Shown: positions 13,616-21,494, counted from the first letter of the stretch. The stretch: DNA of 23,402 nt from JBAZWV01 sp964393325 (GCA_964393325.1 CAYMTE010000016.1:1-23402), one strand, 5' to 3'. The notes: generated by a model from the sequence alone, not told the origin. Numbers and translations: made by a program.

Positions 13616-15169
13616 ATGCGAAGAGCAGCACTTGGTTTTTTGATGGTGCTCGTAGCGAGCGCGCCGATGCAGACGAATGCGGCATTCACCGGACCTTCAC
13701 AGGCGCCGCCTGACGGGAACGTCTCGGGCGTGATTTGGAATCGACCGGCTGCCAGCGGAGCCGCAAAAGAACAGATCGCGGATTTTAATCTCCAGGGAAG
13801 CGGACGGCTGACGGGCGATCTTTTTCTTTCGGATTCAAAAGCGCTGCGTATCGATGCCGTCGGAACAGCAGCGTTTAATATCGGAAATTGGGGAAGCGGC
13901 GCTCAACCGCTTATCGTAACCGTGTACGGCGATTTGGATGTTCAGAACGTCGGCGGAGGATCGAGTGTCGGTACGGAGGGAAAAATTACCGGAAAAAAAT
14001 TCTGCATTGATGCGGATTGCATTACGTCATGGCCTATCGGCGGCGGAGGAGGATCGGGAGATATTACCGGCGTATTAACCGGATCAGGTCTTCTTGGCGG
14101 CGCGACGGCAGGCGATGTCACATTATCGTTTGATACGGCATTTGGAGACGGGCGATATCTCAATACGGATGGGGATACGATGACAGGACCTCTGACGTTG
14201 AATGGAGATCCATCAGCCGCGATGCAGGCGGCAACAAAGTCATATGTTGATACGTCCATTGCCGCAGCCGGAGGAGGAGATGTAACCGGCGTCGCGGCAG
14301 GAACAGGTATTACCGTTACAACACCGAATGGCCCGGTGCCAAGCGTGGCATTGGATACGAGTTACGCAGATGGGCTGTACACGAACGTGACGGGCGACAC
14401 GATGAGTGGAACACTGACTGTACAGACGTTTAATTCAGATGCCGTAACAGCGCAATCAACACTCGGCATCGGTATGAACGTTCAAGGAGGAACATACGGC
14501 GTCTATTCCGTTGCCTCAACGGGAGAAGGTGTGTACGGGAGATCATCTGCGAATAATGGCGGATATTTCGTCGGTGCGACAAACGGCGTCGTTGCGCAAG
14601 GCACGCAGACTGGCGGAACGTTTACAGGAGCAGATGGCGTGAGAGGCATTTCGAACGTGATAAACGGAAATGGCGTGTATGGAATTGGCACGACTGCAAA
14701 CGGTGTCGGCGGGGCATTCCTGGGATCAGCCGTAGGTGTTTCGAGTACCGCCCCTATCGCTGGACAATTCCTCTCCCTGCAAACCGGAGGAAAAGGAATT
14801 TCCGCACGCGCCATGGTCGGGACGTCAAACGGTGGGGAATTCACTGGCTCGCAATACGGCGTATCTGGCACCGGAAATACGAGTGGCGGATATTTCGTGA
14901 ACGGGACGGATGCAAACTACCGTGGCTGGGTAGGCTATAACGGATACGGTGGATATTTTGCGGCGCCGTCTGGAGGAACGGCGTTGTATGGATCGGGAAA
15001 CATGATTGTGACCGGTGAAATTACAGCAAACGGAAATACGCTCGCGAATTGCGCCTGGTCCGCGTATGTCGCTGACGGCTCTGCGCTACTCTGCCCGTCC
15101 ACCTCACCGATCCTTAATGGCGTTCAGCGATCGGGGACAACAATGCGTGCCTATTGTTGCGACCTCTAG
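13616..15169 (+). CDS. Secreted fibre-like repeat protein
   Basis: This 517-residue protein has a Sec signal peptide (MRRAALGFLMVLVASA..., cleavage likely after TNAA near residue 23). The mature N-terminus, FTGPSQAPPDGN, is a type I associate with CPR surface proteins. Next come blocks seen in phage tail-fibre-like proteins: KFCIDADCITSWP, GDTMTGPLTLNG, AAMQAATKSYVDT and a second GDTMSGTLTVQ. From about residue 305 to 460 are irregular repeats around GVYG and GGYFVG, a pattern that suggests a beta-rich shaft. The last 40 residues carry a Cys-containing end (NCAW, LLCPS, YCCDL) that may form disulfides. An adhesin or surface fibre is likely; no target is known. Start 13616 fits both the promoter and the signal peptide better than ATG 13598 or 13541. 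Confidence 0.75.
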   Translation: MRRAALGFLMVLVASAPMQTNAAFTGPSQAPPDGNVSGVIWNRPAASGAAKEQIADFNLQGSGRLTGDLFLSDSKALRIDAVGTAAFNIGNWGSGAQPLIVTVYGDLDVQNVGGGSSVGTEGKITGKKFCIDADCITSWPIGGGGGSGDITGVLTGSGLLGGATAGDVTLSFDTAFGDGRYLNTDGDTMTGPLTLNGDPSAAMQAATKSYVDTSIAAAGGGDVTGVAAGTGITVTTPNGPVPSVALDTSYADGLYTNVTGDTMSGTLTVQTFNSDAVTAQSTLGIGMNVQGGTYGVYSVASTGEGVYGRSSANNGGYFVGATNGVVAQGTQTGGTFTGADGVRGISNVINGNGVYGIGTTANGVGGAFLGSAVGVSSTAPIAGQFLSLQTGGKGISARAMVGTSNGGEFTGSQYGVSGTGNTSGGYFVNGTDANYRGWVGYNGYGGYFAAPSGGTALYGSGNMIVTGEITANGNTLANCAWSAYVADGSALLCPSTSPILNGVQRSGTTMRAYCCDL

Positions 15170-15198
15170 ATGACAGCCCTGTCCTGATTTGATAGGCT
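15170..15198 (+). promoter_or_regulatory. Promoter of cysS, predicted leaderless
   Basis: ATGACA (15170-15175) lies directly after the fibre gene stop, 17 bases before the extended -10 TGA-TAGGCT (15190-15198). Transcription is predicted from 15205, one base before the ATG. Confidence 0.55.
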
Positions 15199-15205
15199 TT
15201 CCGAC

Positions 15206-16579
15206 ATGCTACAACTCTGGAACACGGCACAAAAAACACTCGTACCGATAGAACCGATTCATCCCGGTACTATTGGCATGTACGCATGCGGCCCGACCGT
15301 GTACCAGCGGGCGCACATCGGCAATCTTCGCGCCTATCTCTTTGAAGACATTCTCCATCGTACGCTTGCGGCCGAGGGACTTCATGTTCGCCATGTCGTC
15401 AACATCACGGATGTTGGACATCTCACGGATGATGCGGATGCCGGTCAAGACAAGCTCGAAAAAGCATCACGCGCATCAGGGACGTCTGCCTGGGACATTG
15501 CAAAATCCTACACAGATCAATTCGTGCAGGACCTCGACGCGCTCAATATTCTCCGCCCAGACGCGATGCCGAAAGCGACGGATCATATTGCGGATCAAAT
15601 CGCGCTGATTCAGGAATTAGAGCGTAAAGGGTTTACCTACACCACGCGGGACGGCGTTTACTTTGATACGTCACGCTTTCCAACGTACGGAGCGCTCTCT
15701 GGGCAACCACTTGAGGAAAAGGAAGAAGGCGCGCGCGTTGCAGCAAATCCAGAAAAACGCCATCCAACGGACTTTGCGCTCTGGAAATTCTCTCCTGCGG
15801 ATGACAAGCGGCAGATGGAATGGGAAAGCCCCTGGGGCGTTGGGTTTCCGGGCTGGCATATTGAGTGTTCTGCGATGGCGCGAAAAGAACTTGGCCAACC
15901 GTTTGATATTCATGCCGGTGGCGTTGATCATATCCCCGTGCACCATGAAAATGAGATCGCGCAGAGCGAAGCGGCATTCGGTACTCCACTCGCACGCGTG
16001 TGGTTTCATGTGGAGTTTCTTTTGGTTGACGGACAGAAGATGTCGAAGTCTCTTGGGAATACCTTCACGCTGTCCGATCTCGAGACACGAGGTTTTTCAC
16101 CGCTTGATCTTCGCTACTTCTTTTTAGGCGCGCATTACCGACAAAAGCAAAACTTTACCTGGGAGGCATTGCAGGCCGCGCGAAATGCGCGTGTAAAACT
16201 CGAACGCATCGCTCGTGACCTTCCGGCGAACGGAAGCGGATCCGTGGAACATGAGGCGGAATTTTTTGCCGCAATCAACGATGATCTGAATACGCCGCGC
16301 GCGCTCTCCGTTGTCTGGAAGACGATCGATGCGGATATTCCCGCCGACCACAAATCGGCAACGCTTCGTGCGATAGATGCTGTGCTCGGTCTTGGGCTGG
16401 AGCAGCGCATCGGAACGCCGCTTGTTATTCCGGAAGATATCAGCGCGTTGCTTCGCGAGCGCGAAGATGCACGAGCCGCGAAAGATTGGAGCGCGTCAGA
16501 TCGCATTCGCGACACGATTCTTTCACGCGGCTGGACCGTTGAAGACACAAAAGAGGGACAGCGAGCGTATCCCGTGTGA
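15206..16579 (+). CDS. cysS: Cysteinyl-tRNA synthetase
   Basis: CysRS attaches cysteine to tRNA-Cys with ATP in the cytoplasm. The 457-residue class I enzyme has the nucleotide-binding HIGN (37-40) and KMSKS (278-282) signatures. The zinc that selects cysteine should be held by Cys28 (MYACGPTVY), Cys221 (WHIECSAM), His246 and Glu250 (VHHENE), all present. The C-terminal helical domain ends ASDRIRDTILSRGWTVEDT, typical of the family. Length is normal. It is a single gene with its own promoter overlapping the end of the fibre gene, and it converges on corA. Confidence 0.97.
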   Translation: MLQLWNTAQKTLVPIEPIHPGTIGMYACGPTVYQRAHIGNLRAYLFEDILHRTLAAEGLHVRHVVNITDVGHLTDDADAGQDKLEKASRASGTSAWDIAKSYTDQFVQDLDALNILRPDAMPKATDHIADQIALIQELERKGFTYTTRDGVYFDTSRFPTYGALSGQPLEEKEEGARVAANPEKRHPTDFALWKFSPADDKRQMEWESPWGVGFPGWHIECSAMARKELGQPFDIHAGGVDHIPVHHENEIAQSEAAFGTPLARVWFHVEFLLVDGQKMSKSLGNTFTLSDLETRGFSPLDLRYFFLGAHYRQKQNFTWEALQAARNARVKLERIARDLPANGSGSVEHEAEFFAAINDDLNTPRALSVVWKTIDADIPADHKSATLRAIDAVLGLGLEQRIGTPLVIPEDISALLREREDARAAKDWSASDRIRDTILSRGWTVEDTKEGQRAYPV

Positions 16580-16598
16580 TAACGCGCTTCACGCGTTA
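16580..16598. other. Short hairpin between convergent cysS and corA
   Basis: TAACGCG (16580-16586), loop CTTCA, CGCGTTA (16592-16598) begins immediately after the cysS stop and contains the corA stop codon in its right arm. There is no immediate T run on either strand. It may be a weak transcript end shared by both genes. Confidence 0.45.
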
Positions 16599-17543
16599 AA
16601 TCCACTTCTTTTTCTTAAAGAAGGCGAGCATTCCCAACGTGGAAAGTAGCATCAGACCGACGATGATCCAGAAGCCATATGGATGATCGACAAACGGCAT
16701 ATCTGACGTATTCATACCAAAAATTGCCGCAAGAAGTGTCAGCGGAAAGACGATAACCGAAAAAATCGTCAGTGTTTTCATGATTTCGTTGATGCGAAAA
16801 TCAATCAACGATGCATTTGTCTCATGAAGCGCATTAATCGTGTCTTTTTGCACGTCCAACGCATCCCAAACCTCTTTCGTCTGATCAACGATACGCTCGA
16901 AGTAGGGAAGAAGCTTCCCGAGCCCGTATCGCTCATCCGCGGCGCGAACGAATTGCCGAAGCACCGTCTTATGCGCCTGCGTCGCCTTTCGGACATTGAC
17001 GACATTCGTTTTGATCCGAAGCAGCTCTTGAATGAGGTTCTTCTCGTAATCTCGAAACAAGCGGACTTCAATATCGTCAATGTCGCTTGAAAGATGGACG
17101 AGCATTGGAAACATATCTTCCTCGAGCTCCGAGAGAAGCGATGCACACAAGCGAAACGCGTTTCCACGAAAGGCTTCGTTGATCTTTTTCTTTTCCAGTG
17201 ATGTTTTTTGAAAGGCGTTGAAAAATTTTCGAATCGTAGGAAGTTCGTCCGCGTTTATCGTGATCAACCGGTTAGGCGTGACGATGAGATCCACTTCACT
17301 CGCATAAATCGTGCGCGTTTTTTTATCAAACACCGGATACAGCAGAATCAAAAAAATGTATTCGTCGCGGACCACAATACGAGGTCGTTGCAACGGAGGC
17401 ATGACCGCCTTGAGATCGAGCTGGTGAAGATCATATGTCCGACGCAGCCATTGAACTTCCGGTTTTTGATTACTCGAAACCAAGACCCACTCGAGGTCGC
17501 TGACGGTTGCGTGCGAAATGGCGAGGTTACTCTGTCGTGCCAC
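16596..17543 (-). CDS. corA: CorA-family divalent cation transporter
   Basis: CorA forms a pentameric inner-membrane channel for Mg2+ (and other divalent ions in some members). This 315-residue protein has a large cytoplasmic N-domain and two C-terminal membrane helices (about 256-275 and 290-309). The signature GMN (276-278, FGMNTSDMPF) lies at the end of the first, and a basic end FFKKKKWI follows the second. I choose the GTG at 17543 (MARQSNLAIS...) because the extended -10 at 17550-17558 predicts transcription from exactly this base. The in-frame ATG at 17570 lies upstream of the promoter. Mg2+ is the default substrate; Co2+ or Zn2+ cannot be excluded. Confidence 0.9.
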   Translation of the reverse strand: MARQSNLAISHATVSDLEWVLVSSNQKPEVQWLRRTYDLHQLDLKAVMPPLQRPRIVVRDEYIFLILLYPVFDKKTRTIYASEVDLIVTPNRLITINADELPTIRKFFNAFQKTSLEKKKINEAFRGNAFRLCASLLSELEEDMFPMLVHLSSDIDDIEVRLFRDYEKNLIQELLRIKTNVVNVRKATQAHKTVLRQFVRAADERYGLGKLLPYFERIVDQTKEVWDALDVQKDTINALHETNASLIDFRINEIMKTLTIFSVIVFPLTLLAAIFGMNTSDMPFVDHPYGFWIIVGLMLLSTLGMLAFFKKKKWI

Positions 17544-17549
17544 GAACGA

Positions 17550-17558
17550 AGTATACCA
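17550..17558 (-). promoter_or_regulatory. Extended -10 promoter of corA, predicted leaderless
   Basis: On the minus strand TGG-TATACT (17558-17550) predicts transcription from 17543, which is the first base of an in-frame GTG. This fixes the corA start. Confidence 0.65.
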
Positions 17559-17579
17559 CGCGTGACGCATGAACTCATG

Positions 17580-17588
17580 TGCTACACT
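17580..17588 (+). promoter_or_regulatory. Extended -10 promoter of the 17602 unit
   Basis: TGC-TACACT predicts transcription from about 17595, seven bases before the ATG at 17602. It is back to back with the corA promoter, 21 bases apart, the same arrangement as at 13563-13607. Confidence 0.55.
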
Positions 17589-17601
17589 GTAGGATGATTG
17601 T

Positions 17602-18135
17602 ATGCCAGATCTTCAACCATCACCGACGCTGGAACCACGGATCGAAACGCCGGTGCGTACCGAAGAGATATCGTCCGTTGAAGCGGATGAACGCGCATAC
17701 GAGCAGCGCCCAGAAGCAAAAGAGCATTTTCTCGAAGAGGTGAAAGAGACCCCTCCGACCCCCCGTCCGTCTACCCCGCGTGCCGCGCAACCTGCTCGAA
17801 AGCTGGCCGCTCCTGTGCCGACGCGACAGATTGACGACGTCACGCTTCATGTGGAGCAGATCCTCGAAAGGGATCTCGGGGAACTTTATGCCTCACTTCC
17901 AGATGAGGCAAAGCCACTGTTTAAGAAAAAAGGCGAGGAAGCCTCCCAGCGTATCTCGGTCATGCTACGGACGTTTCGCGTAGAAGCCTCACACGTCCTC
18001 CGACTGATCCGCGACTGGCTCCTGACGATTCCGCAAGTCAATAAATTCTTCTTGGAGCAGGAAGCGAAGATTAAAACGGATGCGATACTGGAATTCGATG
18101 CCGCACGCCGAGAAGATCGCACACCACGCACATGA
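17602..18135 (+). CDS. Proline-rich cytoplasmic protein, function unknown
   Basis: I do not recognise this 177-residue protein. The first 75 residues are low complexity, rich in Pro, Glu, Thr and Arg (for example TPPTPRPSTPRAAQPARK), and probably disordered. From about residue 77 to 165 there is a compact, mainly helical domain with DDVTLHVEQILERDLGELYASL, continuing through FKKKGEEASQRISVML and LIRDWLLTIPQVNKFFL. No signal peptide or membrane segment is seen. Its stop overlaps the start of the VirB4/TraC-like ATPase by 4 bases (ATGA), so the two are co-translated. It may be a partner or adaptor of that ATPase, which is inference from the overlap only. Confidence 0.75.
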   Translation: MPDLQPSPTLEPRIETPVRTEEISSVEADERAYEQRPEAKEHFLEEVKETPPTPRPSTPRAAQPARKLAAPVPTRQIDDVTLHVEQILERDLGELYASLPDEAKPLFKKKGEEASQRISVMLRTFRVEASHVLRLIRDWLLTIPQVNKFFLEQEAKIKTDAILEFDAARREDRTPRT

Positions 18136-20696
18136 TCATTCCCATCCTCCAAGCGGACATTTTTGATCCGACCGTCGCAGAGACGCCACTCAATCTTGAT
18201 CCGGCGCTGATCATCCAAAATCCAATCTTCTGGCTTGTCTTGCTCGTCCTGGGCGTATTCGCCATGATCACGATCACGCTCCTCATCGTGAAGCGTGCGT
18301 TTAATCGAAGCGGAAGTGCAAAACGCGCGTTTGATATGGTCGTACTCCATATCAAAGTGCCAAAGGAGACGTCAGAAAACGGAGACAACTCTTCACAGCA
18401 ACAAATCCAGGAGCGCATCGCAGTCATGGAGACGATTTTTTCGACCATTGGCTCACTACCCGTAGAAAAAGGACTTCGCGCATGGCTCTTCGGACGGGGG
18501 GATCACGCGACCTTTGAAATCGTGGCGCACAAAGACAAGATTTCGTTTTATACCTCCGTGCCGCGTGCCCAGCAGCATTTTATCGAAGAGCAAATTCATG
18601 CCCAGTATCCGCATGCGGAAATTGAGGACGTGACGGATTACAACATGTTCGCCCCAACGGGCGTCGTCATGGGAAGCTATCTCAAATTGCGACGATCGAA
18701 CGGTTTTCCGATTAAAACGTATAGAAAATTGGAATCCGATCCGCTCAACTCACTGACAAACGCACTATCAAAAGTAACCGGAGATGACGGCGCCGTCATC
18801 CAATATGTCATACGCAGCGCGCACAAGGACTGGCGCAGCGAGGGTCTGCGCATTGCAAAAGAAATGCAGCAGGGAAAAAAGCTCTCTCAAGTTGAAAGCC
18901 GAGGCATCGCATCATCCGTCGGAAAAGAGCTGAAGAGCCTCGCATCAACGGCAAAACCATCGGAGAAGAAATCAGACGAGCCATACCGTCTCTCTCCGCT
19001 TGAAGAGGAGATGGTAAAAGGACTTGAAGAGAAAGCGTCGAAGGCAGGTCTCGACGTCAACGTTCGTATCGTCGTGTCATCATCCAATGCGCAAAAGGCG
19101 CAGCAATATTTGAATGACATTCTTGGCGCGTACGGACAGTACAACATCTACGAATACGGAAATTCGTTTTCGAAAACAGTGCCGCGGTTTCAGTCTGTCC
19201 TCATCCGGCATTTTATTTTCCGTCATTTCGATGAACGTCACCGCTTTGTTTTGAATGCCGAAGAACTCGCATCGCTGTATCATCTTCCGCTTGCCAGCAC
19301 CGAAACGCCAAAAATCGACTGGCTTCTCTCACGACGCGCGTTGCCTCCGACGAATCTGCCGACGGAAGGACTCCTGCTCGGTCATTCAGAGTATCGCGGC
19401 CACGATTATCTCATCCGCATGCAGCCGCAAGATCGACGTCGGCATATGTATGTGATCGGTAAATCCGGATCCGGAAAAACCGAACTCATGAAGAGCATGG
19501 TGAAGCAGGATATCGAAGAAGGCCGTGGCGTTTGCGTGATCGATCCGCACGGTGACTTCGCCGACGACGCGCTCGCGTTCGTGCCGCGTGAACGTGCGGA
19601 TGACGTGATCTACTTCTCTCCCGCGGACACCGAGCGTCCGATGGGGCTCAACATGCTTGAGTTTGATGAGCGGTACCCAGAACAAAAAACCTTCGTCATC
19701 AACGAGATGTTGAAGATTTTTGATAAATTGTACGATCTCAAATCCACCGGCGGACCAATGTTTGAACAGTACATGCGTAATGCGATGCTACTCATCATGG
19801 ATGATCCGGAATCCGGAAGCACGCTCATGGAAATTCCGCGTGTACTCGCAGACGAAGAATTCCGCGCGCTCAAGCTCTCAAAATGCAAGACGCAAGTCGT
19901 AAAAGATTTCTGGCTCAAAGAGGCGCAAAAAGCCGGCGGTGAAGCATCTCTTCAAAACATGGTGCCCTACATCACGTCAAAGCTGACGCCGTTTATCTCG
20001 AACGACATCATGCGTCCGATTATCGGTCAGCAAAAGAGTGCATTCAATGTGCGACAGGTGATGGATGAAGGAAAAATCCTTCTCTTGAATCTCTCAAAAG
20101 GAAAACTTGGCGATATCAACGCGTATCTCATTGGAATGGTGCTCGTCGGGAAGATTCTCATGGCAGCGCTCTCGCGAACGGATATGGAAGCGGACAAGCG
20201 GAAGGATTTCTACCTGTATATCGACGAGTTCCAAAACTTCCTTACAGATTCGATCAGCTCAATTTTGTCCGAAGCGCGAAAATACGGCCTAGATCTGATT
20301 ATCGCACACCAATTCATCGGCCAGTTGACGCAAAAAGGTGACACGCTCATCCGCGACGCGATTTTTGGAAACGTCGGCAGCATGATGTCGTTCCGCGTCG
20401 GTCCGGATGACGCCGAGTTCCTCGAAAAAGAATTCGCGCCTGTCTTCTCGAAGTATGATTTGATCAACGTCGAGGCGTTCACGTGCAATGCAAAAATCTT
20501 GATCAACAATACCGCCTCGCGACCGTTCAATATGAAGCCGTATCGCGCCACACCGCCCACAGATAAGGAGCTTCCGGCGATGATTCGCGAGCTCTCGCGA
20601 TACAAATACGGACGAAAACGCGAACTCGTCGAAGCGGAGATCCAGGAGCGGTCGTTCGTAACAGAGGGGATGAGCTCTGACTCCGTAGCCATGTAA
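18132..20696 (+). CDS. VirB4/TraC-like membrane-anchored AAA+ ATPase
   Basis: This 854-residue protein has one N-terminal membrane helix (about 32-54), a long N-terminal region without clear motifs (60-400), and a C-terminal HerA/VirB4/TraD-type ATPase domain. Walker A is IGKSGSGKT (442-450), followed by CVIDPHGDFADD (468-479). Walker B is FYLYIDEFQNF (693-703), and the sensor-like IIAHQFIGQL lies at 723-732. Related proteins energise DNA or protein transfer in type IV secretion. No relaxase, pilin or other secretion gene is in the window, so a conjugation role is not supported. I recall such stand-alone ATPases as common in CPR chromosomes, where they may serve DNA handling or envelope export. 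It overlaps the proline-rich protein by ATGA. Confidence 0.85.
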   Translation: MIIPILQADIFDPTVAETPLNLDPALIIQNPIFWLVLLVLGVFAMITITLLIVKRAFNRSGSAKRAFDMVVLHIKVPKETSENGDNSSQQQIQERIAVMETIFSTIGSLPVEKGLRAWLFGRGDHATFEIVAHKDKISFYTSVPRAQQHFIEEQIHAQYPHAEIEDVTDYNMFAPTGVVMGSYLKLRRSNGFPIKTYRKLESDPLNSLTNALSKVTGDDGAVIQYVIRSAHKDWRSEGLRIAKEMQQGKKLSQVESRGIASSVGKELKSLASTAKPSEKKSDEPYRLSPLEEEMVKGLEEKASKAGLDVNVRIVVSSSNAQKAQQYLNDILGAYGQYNIYEYGNSFSKTVPRFQSVLIRHFIFRHFDERHRFVLNAEELASLYHLPLASTETPKIDWLLSRRALPPTNLPTEGLLLGHSEYRGHDYLIRMQPQDRRRHMYVIGKSGSGKTELMKSMVKQDIEEGRGVCVIDPHGDFADDALAFVPRERADDVIYFSPADTERPMGLNMLEFDERYPEQKTFVINEMLKIFDKLYDLKSTGGPMFEQYMRNAMLLIMDDPESGSTLMEIPRVLADEEFRALKLSKCKTQVVKDFWLKEAQKAGGEASLQNMVPYITSKLTPFISNDIMRPIIGQQKSAFNVRQVMDEGKILLLNLSKGKLGDINAYLIGMVLVGKILMAALSRTDMEADKRKDFYLYIDEFQNFLTDSISSILSEARKYGLDLIIAHQFIGQLTQKGDTLIRDAIFGNVGSMMSFRVGPDDAEFLEKEFAPVFSKYDLINVEAFTCNAKILINNTASRPFNMKPYRATPPTDKELPAMIRELSRYKYGRKRELVEAEIQERSFVTEGMSSDSVAM

Positions 20697-20746
20697 CATG
20701 ATGCTGTCGGATCGATAACGACGCGCCAAACGAGGATTTCGCCCGG

Positions 20747-20772
20747 TGGATAAGTCCATTTTGACTTATCCA
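20747..20772 (+). promoter_or_regulatory. Perfect 10-base inverted repeat, candidate operator
   Basis: TGGATAAGTC (20747-20756), loop CATTTT, GACTTATCCA (20763-20772). No T run follows on either strand, so a terminator is unlikely. The right arm overlaps TTGACT (20761-20766), a possible -35 box, and the repeat ends seven bases before an extended -10. This position suits a repressor site. Confidence 0.6.
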
Positions 20773-20778
20773 GCGACG

Positions 20779-20787
20779 TGGTATGCT
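20779..20787 (+). promoter_or_regulatory. Possible extended -10 promoter of the 20822 gene
   Basis: TGG-TATGCT predicts transcription from about 20794. TTGACT at 20761 would be a -35 with a short 15-base spacer. The leader to the ATG at 20822 would be 28 bases. Confidence 0.4.
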
Positions 20788-20821
20788 GGTTGTGTATAGG
20801 TACGAATTGGGTGGAAATAAC

Positions 20822-21439
20822 ATGCCAAAAACCAAAGCAACAACAGAAGAAACGACCGAAGACATCCAACAGCCGAGCAAAGCGACGATCGACGGAGTGG
20901 ATACGAAGTTCGCGCTCGCAAAAAAGATTATTGTAAATCTTCGAGAAGAGCTTGCGACGCTTGAGCGGCTTCTTTCGGGCGACGCAGACATGGCTGACCT
21001 GGAGCATCTGATTTCTCGACGCGCCACGCCCGAAGGAGGAGAGGTTGTATCACCCCTGAACGAAGGGCGTATCGTCGAAGGGGTTTTTGACGGGCAACAC
21101 ATGATTGGATCTGACGGAAAACAATATCTCGTTCCGCCGAACTACGCGTCAAAATCAAAACTTGTTGAAGGCGACATCCTTAAACTCACCATCCAGAACA
21201 ACGGAAATTTTCTGTTTAAACAGATCGGCCCGATCGAACGTGAACGCATCGTCGGCCTCTTAGTCAGTGACGAAACGACACAGGAATGGAAAGTTGTTGC
21301 GGATGGACGCAAGTACCACGTCCTGTCTGCCTCCATTTCGTTCTTCAAGGGACAGCCTGGCGATAATGCGGTTATTTTGATTCCAAAATCGGCGCCATCG
21401 AAGTGGGCCGCGGTTGAAAACATCATTCGTCACGAATAG
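20822..21439 (+). CDS. Conserved hypothetical protein with OB-like C-domain
   Basis: This 205-residue protein has a Thr/Glu-rich start, a helical or coiled segment (about 27-52, with KKIIVNLREELATLERLL), and a C-terminal beta-rich part. Landmarks are VEGVFDGQHMIGSDGKQYLVPPNYASKS (about 83-110, given here as a region), LVEGDILKLTI, KQIGPIERERIVG and WAAVENIIR at the end. I recall similar proteins in many CPR genomes, with no known function. The pattern of strands around VEGDILKL suggests an OB or SH3-like nucleic-acid-binding fold, unproven. The ATG at 20822 is preceded by GGTGGA eight bases upstream, the only convincing Shine-Dalgarno-like sequence in the window. In-frame GTG 20792 and ATG 20783 are alternatives but lie at or before the predicted transcription start. 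Confidence 0.75.
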   Translation: MPKTKATTEETTEDIQQPSKATIDGVDTKFALAKKIIVNLREELATLERLLSGDADMADLEHLISRRATPEGGEVVSPLNEGRIVEGVFDGQHMIGSDGKQYLVPPNYASKSKLVEGDILKLTIQNNGNFLFKQIGPIERERIVGLLVSDETTQEWKVVADGRKYHVLSASISFFKGQPGDNAVILIPKSAPSKWAAVENIIRHE

Positions 21440-21451
21440 ACATTCTCCTCA

Positions 21452-21487
21452 TTGCAACGACACCATCCGCGCGCTACCATGCGCGCG
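21452..21487 (+). promoter_or_regulatory. dnaX promoter with its -10 inside a GC palindrome
   Basis: TTGCAA (21452-21457) and TACCAT (21475-21480) are 17 bases apart, predicting transcription from 21487, eight bases before the dnaX ATG. The -10 forms the loop of a perfect inverted repeat CGCGCGC (21468-21474) / GCGCGCG (21481-21487). As RNA from the upstream gene the same sequence is a strong hairpin followed by TTGTTGT, so it may also act as a weak terminator. Confidence 0.5.
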
Positions 21488-21494
21488 TTGTTGT

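Noticed and set aside
13616..15169. Prophage tail fibre
   Set aside because: It has a signal peptide and no other phage genes are present.
8533..18135. Recoded TGA (Gly) as in some CPR lineages
   Set aside because: TGA serves as the natural stop of hrcA, cysS and the 17602 gene, with no in-frame TGA inside the secure genes.
18132..20696. Part of a conjugative or integrative element
   Set aside because: No relaxase, pilus, integrase, attachment repeats or shift in base composition nearby; the flanks are housekeeping genes.
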